Shown piece by piece: positions 1-9,900 of a DNA stretch of 34,665 bases (its first letter is position 1; each line of letters starts with the position of its first letter). Origin of the DNA: Deltaproteobacteria bacterium YD0425bin50 (GTDB taxonomy: Bacteria; Desulfobacterota; Desulfobacteria; Desulfobacterales; YD0425bin50); contig PDZT01000013.1 of the NCBI GenBank assembly GCA_002753105.1, positions 1 through 34,665 of the forward strand, in the 5' to 3' direction. A program made the position numbers and the translations under genes. Under the pieces are notes generated by a model. That model did not search any database. It saw nothing but the letters and a program-made list of their open reading frames with translations, and had not been told where the DNA came from.

Positions 1-1002
1 ATATGTGCTGAATACAGATTCACTGGATTTCATGTTTTCAATTTTAGGTAAATACCAATTCGCTTCCTTTAAAAGATTAATCAGAAACGTTGGGGTTCCG
101 GTTTCAAACCAGTAATTTTTAAATGCTTTTTCATCGATCGATTTCAGAATAGAAAATGGATTATAAACCTTAATATCTTTTTCTGAAAAGCGATAACCAT
201 TAAAATGTAGGCTTAATTTTTCACTGATTTCAGATTCAGATATACCTCGTTTCTGAGAAAAAATTGAAATATAAGGCTGAAAATAGGATTGCATTTCTTG
301 CTCAGTATATCCAAGCATATCCGCATAATCTTCATACATTGTTATATCTTTGAGATTATTCAGTTCTGAAAAAATCGAAACGCGGCTAAATTTCGATACG
401 CCTGTGATAAATACAAACCGCAGTACTGAAGATACGTCTCCGCCTTTAAGAACGCCTAAAACATATTTTAGAATATCTCGGTTCGCTTTTGCAATTTCAA
501 GGGCTTGTTTACCTTTTCCTAAATGATCAATCAGCGGTTTGTCATATTCATCAATAAGCACCACAACAGGGTTGCGGTATTTACGATAAAGTGAAATAAT
601 TAATTCTTTGAATTGATGTTTAATTAACTCTGCATCAGAGATAATGTCATAATCCTGAGCTATTTTGTTCATTGCTCTTTGCAGTCCCAGTTTCAGATTA
701 TCGGGTGTATCATGACTGATTTCGTTAAAATCAATCAGTATTACCGGATATGTTTTCCATTCCCAGTCCGTATTTTCCTTAATCCATAACCCGTTAAACA
801 ATTCTTGTCTTCCCTGAAACAGACATCTCAGCGTAGAAACCGTCAGAGATTTACCAAATCGTCTAGGACGGGACAAAAAATAATATTTCCCTTCATCCAC
901 CAGTTGAAAAATATGTCTGGTTTTATCAACATAGAGGATGTTATTTCCACGAATGCTTTCAAATGATGAATCGCCTACGGGTAGTCGTTGAAGTTTGCTC
1001 AT
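1..1002 (-). CDS. AAA-ATPase-like protein (PD-(D/E)XK nuclease family type), 3' end off window
   Basis: Reading leftward from an ATG at 1002 there are 334 open codons to the window edge, so the C-terminus is missing. The N-terminus shows the AAA-ATPase-like (PF09820-type) pattern. 'VDKT' lies near residue 25, a P-loop 'RPRRFGKS' at about 45-52, and a Walker B-like 'VVVLIDEYDKP' at about 146-156. A sensor-like 'ITGVSKFS' follows, then the 'NPFSILKS' and 'YWFETGTPTFLI' segments usual in this family. Full-length members are about 500-570 residues and carry a PD-(D/E)XK nuclease-like domain at the C-terminus, which would lie outside the window. Their function is unclear, and they are often present in many copies in large deltaproteobacterial and Bacteroidetes genomes. 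The gene starts 139 bp after the end of the upstream minus-strand run. The SD is weak (AGGT). Family assignment is confident; biological role is unknown. Confidence 0.85.
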   Translation of the reverse strand, partial: MSKLQRLPVGDSSFESIRGNNILYVDKTRHIFQLVDEGKYYFLSRPRRFGKSLTVSTLRCLFQGRQELFNGLWIKENTDWEWKTYPVILIDFNEISHDTPDNLKLGLQRAMNKIAQDYDIISDAELIKHQFKELIISLYRKYRNPVVVLIDEYDKPLIDHLGKGKQALEIAKANRDILKYVLGVLKGGDVSSVLRFVFITGVSKFSRVSIFSELNNLKDITMYEDYADMLGYTEQEMQSYFQPYISIFSQKRGISESEISEKLSLHFNGYRFSEKDIKVYNPFSILKSIDEKAFKNYWFETGTPTFLINLLKEANWYLPKIENMKSSESVFSTY

Positions 1003-1141
1003 GATGTCCAATTCTTACCTAATATAATAAATTGTATTTTCGTTAAAATAAACCTTTTCGTTTCATGTCAACCTATTACAAAATTTCATGAATCAGTGTT
1101 TACAGAAGGATGTTCAGCTTTTCGATTTGTAATTTCGGATC

Positions 1142-2896
1142 TTAATTCTTATTTTTTTGAATTTGTTTTTTTAACCGTCGATACTTCCTTCCAGTTAATC
1201 CTTCAGAAGAATACGCGGCATTTAACATGTTTTGTGCCAGATCAATACGTCCTGCATCAATCTCAACCTGAATTCCTTGGATGATATTCTTTAGCGTATT
1301 AGGGGTTGATTTATTTTTTGTTAGCCATAGTTTAATGATCCATGCAACAGAAAAGAGTAATATCGAAATACATAAGCCCCAAAAAAAATAGTTAATATAA
1401 GTCATGCGGGTTGTACTCGATGGTAAAATCTCCGTCTCTTCTGGTTTTAAAAGTACTTTATAGTCAAAATAATCTGTTGAGACAGAATTTTTCCGATTAC
1501 CCGATTTTTCTGGGGGTTTTAACGTAAACTTTACTTTTAATCCTAGCAGAATACCGCAACGGTACACACCACCTTCATCTTCAATATATGTCTTGCGCTT
1601 TAATGGTATCGTAAATGCCGTAGGAATTGGGTCTGAATAATATGTCTGGGCTTCACAATGAACAAGCACATGATTTTCAACTGTAAAAAACTTATATGTT
1701 TTAAGCTGCTTGGCTCTATCCAACAAATCTTCATAGGCTAGTGTAATCATTTTGGCATATAAATCATTGAGATGTTCGCCTCGTTGAGACAGTTCAGACT
1801 GTACTGTGACTAAAATCATTTGCCGTTCACGTACATGTTCATTGAGCTTCTGCTCAGCAGAAATAATATTTTGTTTCAGAATGTGCTTAGTTTTGCCTTG
1901 AAAATCCTTTGATAAGCTATCTTTTACCTGAGTTAACTCAGATTCTGCGCTGTTCATTTTTTCAATAATATGTTCAATTACCATTTCATAGTCGCTATTA
2001 ATTTCATTAACTTGCTGCAATTGTAAGCTGTTGTATGCTTTCATTTCTGAAAGCATCATTTTTAATTTTTGGTAATTATCTCCGACTTTAAATTCAGTGG
2101 GTATTTGCTGCGGATAATCTAAACTATATATAATTTCAGCATGAAAGTGTTCTGGCGGTGTAAAAATAGCAGTATCTTTCTTCATAGGTGGAGAATTTTT
2201 ATCAACATAAAAATCAGGATATATCCTATATTTTTGTAAAAGAAAAAATTGACCATCCTCTGTCATTTGACGTACAGGATCGCTTTCAAATGATTCGACT
2301 CTGCCAGCTTGGGTAAACTGAACAATATCCTGAATCACTTTCAGGTCTTTGACCATCGTCGCGCTGGTTAAAAAAACAGGTGTAAACGAATCGCTCAAAA
2401 ATTGTTTGGCAAGATTCGCTAATTTCAAGTCGATATCTTTTCTGGCACGGGTTTCAATATCGGCTCGAATCCTTGATAAAAGAAGATAGGCTGTTGGTAT
2501 CGCTTTTAATCGGTTTTTATATATTTCTTTAACACTTACCATATTAATTTTGTGTTGTTGAATGAGTTGTTCGAGTTGGGTAATTCGTGTTGTTAAAGCA
2601 GTATATCTCTGACTTTCAGTGTACGTGTCTTGAAGGTGAGAAACTAAATTGAAATACTGATCATCCCATTGCTTGTTTTGAATTCTGGATTCTGTAATTA
2701 AACGGTTACTCTCTTGCATGAGTTCAGTATTTAATGATGTTTTTTGGGCAATTAGACTTTGTTGAATAATCATTTCTGCGGTTGGAGAATCAATAGTGAT
2801 CCAGTCTGAATTTGCCAAAGAATTGGATAGGAGAATGGTTATCCCGATCCAATAGCAAATCCAAACTCCAATTTTTTGTTTTATAGATTGGTTCAT
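1142..2896 (-). CDS. Membrane-anchored periplasmic coiled-coil protein, function unknown
   Basis: A 584-residue protein I do not recognise. An N-terminal hydrophobic segment (residues 11-28, ending 'SNSLANS') looks like a signal peptide or signal anchor. Residues about 45-125 and 290-400 are rich in Gln, Glu, Lys and Leu and look like coiled coils. A beta-rich stretch (about 400-500) with two cysteines follows, then one strong transmembrane helix near 507-530 and a positively charged cytoplasmic tail of about 55 residues with a TPR-like 'GRIDLAQNMLNAAY' segment. The topology is therefore mainly periplasmic with a C-terminal anchor. It starts 32 bp after the FecR-TPR-barrel gene and is probably co-transcribed with it. 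An envelope-spanning accessory to that outer-membrane protein is a reasonable guess, resting on context only. Confidence 0.7.
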   Translation of the reverse strand: MNQSIKQKIGVWICYWIGITILLSNSLANSDWITIDSPTAEMIIQQSLIAQKTSLNTELMQESNRLITESRIQNKQWDDQYFNLVSHLQDTYTESQRYTALTTRITQLEQLIQQHKINMVSVKEIYKNRLKAIPTAYLLLSRIRADIETRARKDIDLKLANLAKQFLSDSFTPVFLTSATMVKDLKVIQDIVQFTQAGRVESFESDPVRQMTEDGQFFLLQKYRIYPDFYVDKNSPPMKKDTAIFTPPEHFHAEIIYSLDYPQQIPTEFKVGDNYQKLKMMLSEMKAYNSLQLQQVNEINSDYEMVIEHIIEKMNSAESELTQVKDSLSKDFQGKTKHILKQNIISAEQKLNEHVRERQMILVTVQSELSQRGEHLNDLYAKMITLAYEDLLDRAKQLKTYKFFTVENHVLVHCEAQTYYSDPIPTAFTIPLKRKTYIEDEGGVYRCGILLGLKVKFTLKPPEKSGNRKNSVSTDYFDYKVLLKPEETEILPSSTTRMTYINYFFWGLCISILLFSVAWIIKLWLTKNKSTPNTLKNIIQGIQVEIDAGRIDLAQNMLNAAYSSEGLTGRKYRRLKKQIQKNKN

Positions 2897-2928
2897 GTAT
2901 GATCAATGCCCCTTTAAAACTCCTCCTT

Positions 2929-5900
2929 TTAAAAAAATAATGTCATTTCTGCCCGAATCGATTTAGGATAGCTATGTTTTTCCGTGACTTCACTACTATC
3001 CTGATTTTTTTTTATCCTGTCTTCATAATTACACGTTATTTCCATAGAAAATGTATTATTAAACAGATATACTTTGAGTACAGGTTCAAGTATTGTACTT
3101 TGTCGGTAATTAAAATGAGATAAAGGCCCATTGGGTTCTTTTTCTTCAACAATGCCTTTAAGTTTCAACGAAATCCCGTTTTCCCAAAAATACCCCAACA
3201 TGCCTTCATATCGGTATTCACTGAATGAGTATGGATGATCCGCATCCCCATAACTATAGGATATCGTACCCGAAAGATGTCTTGTTATCATGGTTTCAAG
3301 ATAAGTTAACCAACGATTTCCTTTGGAATGACTGTTTATACGGCTGCCTAAATACATGGGATCAAACCATGAGGTTTTATCGTTAAATCTGCTGATTTCA
3401 AATCCCCAGAATAATGGAAGTCTTCCAAGGTGATAGTCAATACCAGCACATAAATTACGATGTTTTAAGTTAAGAAGCTGTTCAGGAGTATATGAATCGC
3501 TGACCTGATAGGCTAATAATGGGAAACCGGCTAAAGTAACGGGTTGTAGCCGTTCGTGAGTATCAGCCGGAGAATTTTCCACATAAGCGATGCGAAATGT
3601 CCAATTATCTGTTAGTTGATATGAACTTCCGATTGCGGGATTCCAGAAATCAGATTCATGGCTATATTGTTTAGAGTGTTCATATGACACATGATCAAAA
3701 AAAATGCCTGCGCCACAGTTGAGTTTTGGAAATATCAACCCATTTCCCATAGCATACATAGACGTGATTTGGCTTTCAGTTGTTGCAGTATTTCCTACAA
3801 GATATCCTGTGCCTTGAGTTTGAGAATCCATCCTCGAATCTCCAGAACAAAATCGTCCGCCAACCTGTGCATGGTAATCTCCAAAATCAGATTGAAATGC
3901 AGCCTGAACAATATGTTCTTGATCCATAATACGAGATCGGATTGCAGTGGTGCTCATGTCAGTATAAGTATCACTATCCATATCAGAATCGTCTTCATGG
4001 TATGAATAATGCGTCATCAGTCTGCCCCATTGATCCAAGTCAATATGGCCTCCGATATCCACATTCGCCATATCAATCTGTGAATCGCTATGGGTTTGCG
4101 TTTTTGATGAATACAACAGGAGATCATTTTGATACATGGATTGATCACTCAGGGTATGCGATTTAGGACCAGTTTTTGTAAAATTCACTTCAGAAAAAAT
4201 CCCGCTGTTAAAAGAAGGTGCCCACTTGCCAAAAAGCTGATAATATTGCGTAGATTGGTCTTGATCGGTTTTCATGATGCCTTGATTTAAAAGCGAATAG
4301 CTCATACTATGAGTAATCTGTTCAATATCTGAAGATGTTTTCATGTGATTAGCCAGACCAAAAATTGCTAGTGGATAAGAGGGTTTCACTGAAAATCCGA
4401 TTGCTCCAGTGTATTGCTTGTTATCCATTTCTTGTGGAGCTGCCTGAAAATATTGTCCATACAGAATCGTGTCTATGCCGGGTTTAGCAACCGTTTCTTC
4501 ATATGGGGAAAGATAGGTTTCATTAAAAATAATGCTTCGTTTTGTGGGCGGAACAAGGATTTTTGCAGTAAGTAATTCTGATTCAGCAGCTTGGTAATAA
4601 TGTCTTGGGTCATTCATCAATGCAAAATACAGCCGGCGATGTGCGCCTTCATTGCTTGGATTCATTTCAATGGATTGCATTGCGCTTTGGGTTGACGCAT
4701 GATCAAACCCTAAGGTGCTGTAAATGCGGGAGGTATTGCTTATCAACATTGCCTGATCCTGATCCAGTAAATACCTTGATCGAAACACTGCCCGGTTATC
4801 ATTCAGTTCAATTGCTTTTTCAAGCGATCGAATTGCTTCTCCGGGTAGATGCTTGGCATACAGTAAAAGACTTTTATACAAATAAGGTGTGGGGTCTTTA
4901 GGGTCTAATCGTTCCGCGCGTGCAATACTTTGAAATGCATCGTCAAATCGGTTGAGTTCATAATAGGCTTTAGCCAAATAGGATTGTAATGACGATACCT
5001 GTGGTGCAATCAGGGTAGCACGGGTAATGGCTTCCAATGCCTCTTTTTTTTGGTTTAAATTAAACAATGAAATTCCCATGCCTAATAAAGCGTCTTCCTG
5101 ATCCGGATTAATTTCTACAGCGGTTTTAAAATGTTTGTAAGCCATGTTAATATACCCAAGAAGCGTTTCCTTTTCAGCCTTATGAAGCGTTTCTGCTGAA
5201 AGACGAGCCAAAATCATTTCTGCGGTTTTAGGTCGATCCATTTCTATAGCAATTTCAGCCGCTGTCAAACTGGCTTCTTCAAAATTAGGTGATATTTTTT
5301 GAGCAGTCAGTGCCAAGTCATACGCTGTATCTAATTCAAGATTACCTTTTTTGACATATGCTGCTGCAATCAAAGCCACTGCAGAAGAAGAATCGCATTT
5401 TAAGGCATTGTCTGCATGGCGCATAGCTTCAGAAACGTTATTTTCTGTAAGTGCGATCAATGCGAGATGAGCTTCAGGTAATGCCCAAGCTGGATCGATT
5501 GTCAACGCTTTTTGAAAATCAACTGCTGCTTCGTCTGCTCTCATTGAGACCAGTTTTAAAAAACCGGATAATGCCAACCAGCTAGCAGTTTCACCAAAGC
5601 GATGTTGAGCTGAGTTCAGTATTTCAAAAGCTGAGGAAAGATCATCACGATAATAGGCGGATAGTGCATTTTGAATCAACTTTGCCAATTCAGGCCCGCC
5701 GCGTTGTTGATCTTTTTCATCCCATAATCCCCGATACTTAAGTGTCCAGTTGACAGCATTTTTAGGTCTAAGATAAACGCTTTTAACCGGCGGTTTTCCT
5801 TGCGGCACTTCAGCAACTTCATTTGGATGTAGATTGAGTTGACCATAATCATTTTCTAATGCCACAGTTCCGTCCATCACACCAACAGTTGTTATGTCAC

Positions 5901-6321
5901 CTTTGACTTCCATGTACCATTCAGTACCCCGAATGGAGGCCGATACCGTTGGCGTATTTATTTGAAAACGTGTGTTACGACTTTTTCCACGTAGCCAAAT
6001 TTGTCCAAAATCAATCACAGCATAATCGATTTCATTTTTTTTACCACGATATACAAAATGAGTTTTGGGGCCAATTTTTACTAATACTTGATTGGGCATC
6101 ATGAGCGATATTCGACCAAAAGAATCCGTTTTAAGTACATCCATAGGTTGAATCTGCTGTTCGACTTTAAGAGGGGTAGAGGTTTTATTCGAGTATAAAT
6201 ATGCATTATTTTTACAAGAAACCACTCGGGCATTTTCTTCTAAGTTCATGGCTTGTTTTTCAGCAGCAAGCGCATCATATAAATAGCTAAAGAAAATAAT
6301 AACAATTAAAAAATATCTCAC
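2929..6321 (-). CDS. FecR-domain / TPR / outer-membrane beta-barrel fusion protein
   Basis: The open frame reaches back to an ATG at 6411, but that start would overlap the Nudix gene by 68 bp. A GTG at 6321, just after a purine-rich AAAGAG and 22 bp past the Nudix stop, begins directly with a clean signal peptide ('RYFLIVIIFFSYLYDALA'). It gives 1130 residues. Residues about 45-175 form a FecR domain with the hallmark 'TPTVSASIRGTEW'. Residues about 215-610 are tandem TPRs, including the conserved 'PSNEGAHRRL' and 'PRHYYQAAESELL' segments. The remaining roughly 480 residues are alternating aromatic/polar strands ending in 'MTLFF', as in outer-membrane barrels. TPR plus C-terminal barrel recalls polysaccharide exporters such as PgaA and BcsC; the FecR module is an addition. 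Likely role: outer-membrane secretion or assembly factor. The fusion is seen; its function is inferred. Confidence 0.8.
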   Translation of the reverse strand: MRYFLIVIIFFSYLYDALAAEKQAMNLEENARVVSCKNNAYLYSNKTSTPLKVEQQIQPMDVLKTDSFGRISLMMPNQVLVKIGPKTHFVYRGKKNEIDYAVIDFGQIWLRGKSRNTRFQINTPTVSASIRGTEWYMEVKGDITTVGVMDGTVALENDYGQLNLHPNEVAEVPQGKPPVKSVYLRPKNAVNWTLKYRGLWDEKDQQRGGPELAKLIQNALSAYYRDDLSSAFEILNSAQHRFGETASWLALSGFLKLVSMRADEAAVDFQKALTIDPAWALPEAHLALIALTENNVSEAMRHADNALKCDSSSAVALIAAAYVKKGNLELDTAYDLALTAQKISPNFEEASLTAAEIAIEMDRPKTAEMILARLSAETLHKAEKETLLGYINMAYKHFKTAVEINPDQEDALLGMGISLFNLNQKKEALEAITRATLIAPQVSSLQSYLAKAYYELNRFDDAFQSIARAERLDPKDPTPYLYKSLLLYAKHLPGEAIRSLEKAIELNDNRAVFRSRYLLDQDQAMLISNTSRIYSTLGFDHASTQSAMQSIEMNPSNEGAHRRLYFALMNDPRHYYQAAESELLTAKILVPPTKRSIIFNETYLSPYEETVAKPGIDTILYGQYFQAAPQEMDNKQYTGAIGFSVKPSYPLAIFGLANHMKTSSDIEQITHSMSYSLLNQGIMKTDQDQSTQYYQLFGKWAPSFNSGIFSEVNFTKTGPKSHTLSDQSMYQNDLLLYSSKTQTHSDSQIDMANVDIGGHIDLDQWGRLMTHYSYHEDDSDMDSDTYTDMSTTAIRSRIMDQEHIVQAAFQSDFGDYHAQVGGRFCSGDSRMDSQTQGTGYLVGNTATTESQITSMYAMGNGLIFPKLNCGAGIFFDHVSYEHSKQYSHESDFWNPAIGSSYQLTDNWTFRIAYVENSPADTHERLQPVTLAGFPLLAYQVSDSYTPEQLLNLKHRNLCAGIDYHLGRLPLFWGFEISRFNDKTSWFDPMYLGSRINSHSKGNRWLTYLETMITRHLSGTISYSYGDADHPYSFSEYRYEGMLGYFWENGISLKLKGIVEEKEPNGPLSHFNYRQSTILEPVLKVYLFNNTFSMEITCNYEDRIKKNQDSSEVTEKHSYPKSIRAEMTLFF

Positions 6322-6343
6322 GGTGTTACTCTTTACTCTTATC

Positions 6344-6877
6344 TTAAAAAAAGGTTCCAAGTTGTTTTGCCAAAAGCAAGCCTGTAATCGTTTTTCCATC
6401 CAGAATTTCATTGGTGGTGATCATTTTCAGCGCTTTTTCAAAATGGATGGGATGTACATGCAAGACCTCGTCTTTATCCAATTTTTGGGTTCCCTGAATG
6501 AGATCATAGGCAATATATAAATGAATACATTCATCTGAATATCCGGGGACAGGAACAATTTTCCCTAACGGTTTCCATGTATTGGCAATATATCCAGTTT
6601 CTTCCTGTAATTCCCGTTTGGCACAAGAGAGCGGGTCTTCATTTGGGTCTAAGGTTCCTGCGGGTATTTCCCAAATAAAGCGGCCAATGGCATGGCGATA
6701 CTGGTTAAGCAGCAACACCGTATCTGACGAAAGAAACGGAACAATCGCAGTTGCACCCGGATGGCGTATAATATCTAAATTTACGGTTGAACCATTTTGT
6801 AAAGTAACATTTTCGCGCATTAGCGTAAAAATTCTTGCCTGATGAATGATTTTTTTTTCATTTACTATTGCTGACAT
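6344..6877 (-). CDS. Nudix hydrolase, ADP-ribose pyrophosphatase-like
   Basis: A 177-residue cytoplasmic protein with a complete Nudix box: G-x5-E-x7-REL-QEE-TGY, around residues 75-97. This is the Mg2+-binding catalytic helix. The upstream 'FIWEIPAGTLDPNEDP' and the N-terminal 'VTLQNGSTVNLDIIRHPGA' match the ADP-ribose pyrophosphatase (NudF/YffH) subgroup, which hydrolyses ADP-ribose or similar nucleotide sugars to AMP and a sugar phosphate. Substrate cannot be fixed from motifs alone. The start is supported by AAGGA eight bases before the ATG. It lies between the large repeat-protein gene (27 bp spacing) and the FecR-TPR-barrel gene (22 bp to its GTG), so it is almost certainly co-transcribed with two envelope proteins. 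That is an odd neighbourhood for a housekeeping enzyme. Confidence 0.92.
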   Translation of the reverse strand: MSAIVNEKKIIHQARIFTLMRENVTLQNGSTVNLDIIRHPGATAIVPFLSSDTVLLLNQYRHAIGRFIWEIPAGTLDPNEDPLSCAKRELQEETGYIANTWKPLGKIVPVPGYSDECIHLYIAYDLIQGTQKLDKDEVLHVHPIHFEKALKMITTNEILDGKTITGLLLAKQLGTFF

Positions 6878-6904
6878 GTAAAATTCCTTTTCTGAATGTT
6901 ATGA

Positions 6905-9900
6905 TTACTTGACCTGATAAAGTATTTGTTTACCATAATAAGTCATCATTTGAACATCAAGTACGCCATCATTGTTATAGTCATAAATGTTCCATGCAAT
7001 TCCATAGATATCTTTATTCATTGAATACCATAAGAGTTCTTCTACACTCATAGGATCCACAGTATAGCTTGGTTTGTAGCGACCAAAACCGACAAGATCA
7101 ATCACACCTGTATTGAGATCAATACGGTAATTTTTTCCAAAAACAGTATCGAGTGTTTTGATAAATTTGTCCATATCTAAAACAGAAGGCGCTAAACTCT
7201 GGGTCATTCCATCTGGATATGTGACTAATATTGAGTAAGCCTCTGTTGCAGGGTCAACTCCTTGAATATCAAAACTCATCACTCCAGCAGCAAATCGACC
7301 TCTTTCATTTGTTGATGGGGTTACTCCATAACCAAATGACCCCACATAATACATGCCATTTTGTTCCAGTAATAATTGGCCTTTTTCATTAATTTCAGTT
7401 TCAAAATCCGATTCCTGAAATGTGGCAATGATAGGTAATGCATCATTAGGCGCTGGAATCAGTTTGGATGCAACCCCATCATGAGTATAAATAATCGATC
7501 CATCTGACATGGTGTAAAAACCTTCAGGAATACATTCTGAAACATAATAGGTATTGGCAATAGCCATTGCTAATTGTTCAGTTTCACCATTTTCAGAACG
7601 TATATTCACATGAATGATACCTTGCGTATCGGATGTGGTCGATATATCCATTGTCGCCATGCCTTCTTTGTTTTTATATCCATTTTCGAGCAGTTCCTGT
7701 GGCGATATCTCTTGTTTTTGTCCAGAACTATCGTCATATCCAGTCACAATTGGAACAACTGGATCAATGAGTGTTGGTAAACATTCTGATACTTGTTTTG
7801 CAGATTCTTCTGAGTATCCTTGTAGCATTAACTCATTTTCTATGTTAGCTTTTGATATCGCAGTATCGTTTATCAGCGATACGCCTGCCATATCTAATAA
7901 CTCATCAATCATCTGTGGATTATCGATTAAATAATTCTGAGCAGTTTGTGTGTCTGAGAATGAATTCATAGCTGCATTTACATCAGTAGCGCTTGCAACA
8001 TCATCGATTATACCTTTCATGGCATTCCAAGATAAGATTTCTAAATAATTCAGCAACTCGCTAGACATATTCTCATTTGAAAAATTGATTGTCTCAATTT
8101 GATTGACAATAGCGATAATTTGATCAGCAGTAGATATGTGTTGCAGATCATCAATAATGGTATTTACACTTTGTAAATGACTTAATGCCTGTTCCATAGT
8201 GATTTCACCATTATTTAAGGCAGTGATAACAGTAGTTGTAATTTGATCCGTAGTCTCCATGACATTATCTATGGTTCCTCGATCCTCCGAGGTTAGATTG
8301 CCCATATCGATCACTTCAATATTCTCAAAAATATCTTGAGTCGCCTGATCTACGTCGTCCATATCGATAATTTCAACAACATCTGTAGCATCTGGATTGG
8401 TATCTGGAGGAAGATCCGGATCAGTATCTGGAGGAATGTCTGGGTTAGTATCTGGAGGAATGTCTGGGTTAGTATCTGGAGGAATGTCTGGGTCAACTGG
8501 AGTGATAATATCAATGTTTTCATAAAATATGGCAAATACCTGTTTGATTCCATCAATAGGTACGATACAAGAATCAATTCCTGAACAATCACCAGCCCAA
8601 CCTGAAAATATTGAATTGCTATCTGGTACAGCGGTAAGTTCGACGAATGTATCTGAAGCAAAATCTTTCATGCATGTAGTGCCGCAATTGATTCCTTCTG
8701 GAAAAGAGGTGACAGTTCCTAAACCGGTGCCTTCAATATATACGGTTAATGAATACTCAGTAATAGGCATCAAATCGAAGGTCGCAGTAACATCTTTTAT
8801 CATATCCATAGTTACAATACATGTATCAATTCCAGAACAAGCACCTGACCAACCCGAAAATATAGAGTCAATGTCCGGGATAGGAAAGAGTTCAACTACT
8901 GTATCTAAAGCGAAATCTTTGATGCACTCAGTACCGCAATTAATTTCTTCGGGAATAGATTTGACCGTTCCTGAACCGGTGCCGTCAATATATACAGTTA
9001 ATGTATTACCCGTAGTTATCTGATCAAACGTGGCAGTAACATCTTTGGCCATGTCCATCGTGACAATACAAGGGTCAAATCCTGAACAGACCCCTCCCCA
9101 ACCCATAAATGAAGAATCAACATCGGGAGAGGCAAACAACTCGACCGTAGTCGCTTCAGCAAAGGTTGCGTTATAATTCATTCTAGTATCAATGCCGAAT
9201 GGCATTGAAATGACAGTTCCATACCCCGTACCAAAAAGAGTTACTGATAAGGTGTATCCCATAGTCTGATCAAAAGTTGCAGTAACTTCTTTGGCCATGT
9301 CCATCGTTACAATACATGAATCCACACCGGAACACATTCCAGACCAACCCGTGAATGTTGAATTCGCATCAGGTAAGGCCGATAACTCAACTAGTGTTCC
9401 TTCGGCAAAAGTTGCGCTGCAATTACTGTCTGTGTCTATTCCCAACGGCATAGACTTTACAGTGCCATATCCCGTGCCTGAAAGATATACAGTTAACGTA
9501 TATCCCATAGTCTGATCAAAAGTTGCAGTAACTTCTTTAGCCATGTCCATCGTAACAATACATGAATCCACACCGGAACACATTCCAGACCAACCCGTGA
9601 ATGTTGAATTCGCATCAGGTAAGGCCGATAACTCAACTAGTGTTCCTTCGGCAAAAGTTGCGCTGCAATTACTGTCTGTGTCTATTCCCATCGGCATAGA
9701 CTTTACAGTGCCATATCCCGTGCCTGAAAGATATACAGATAACGTATATCCCATAGTCTGATCAAAAGTTGCAGTAACTTCTTTAGCCATGTCCATCGTT
9801 ACAATACATGAATCCACACCGGAACACATTCCAGACCAACCCCTGAATGTTGAATTCGCATCAGGTAAGGCCGATAACTCAACTAGTGTTCCTTCGGCAA

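Noticed and set aside
988..1284. 98-residue plus-strand frame
   Set aside because: It overlaps the starts and ends of two minus-strand genes, has no SD, and encodes no recognisable domain.
6322..6411. Upstream ATG start for the FecR-TPR-barrel protein
   Set aside because: It would put about 30 charged residues before the signal peptide and overlap the Nudix gene. The GTG at 6321 fits spacing and signal-peptide structure better, although it is not proven.
8350..8661. Small frames on both strands across the 24-bp repeat linker (Ile/Trp-rich or Leu/Gln-rich products)
   Set aside because: Low-complexity translations of the linker repeat in the wrong frame or strand; the real frame encodes the Pro/Asp linker.
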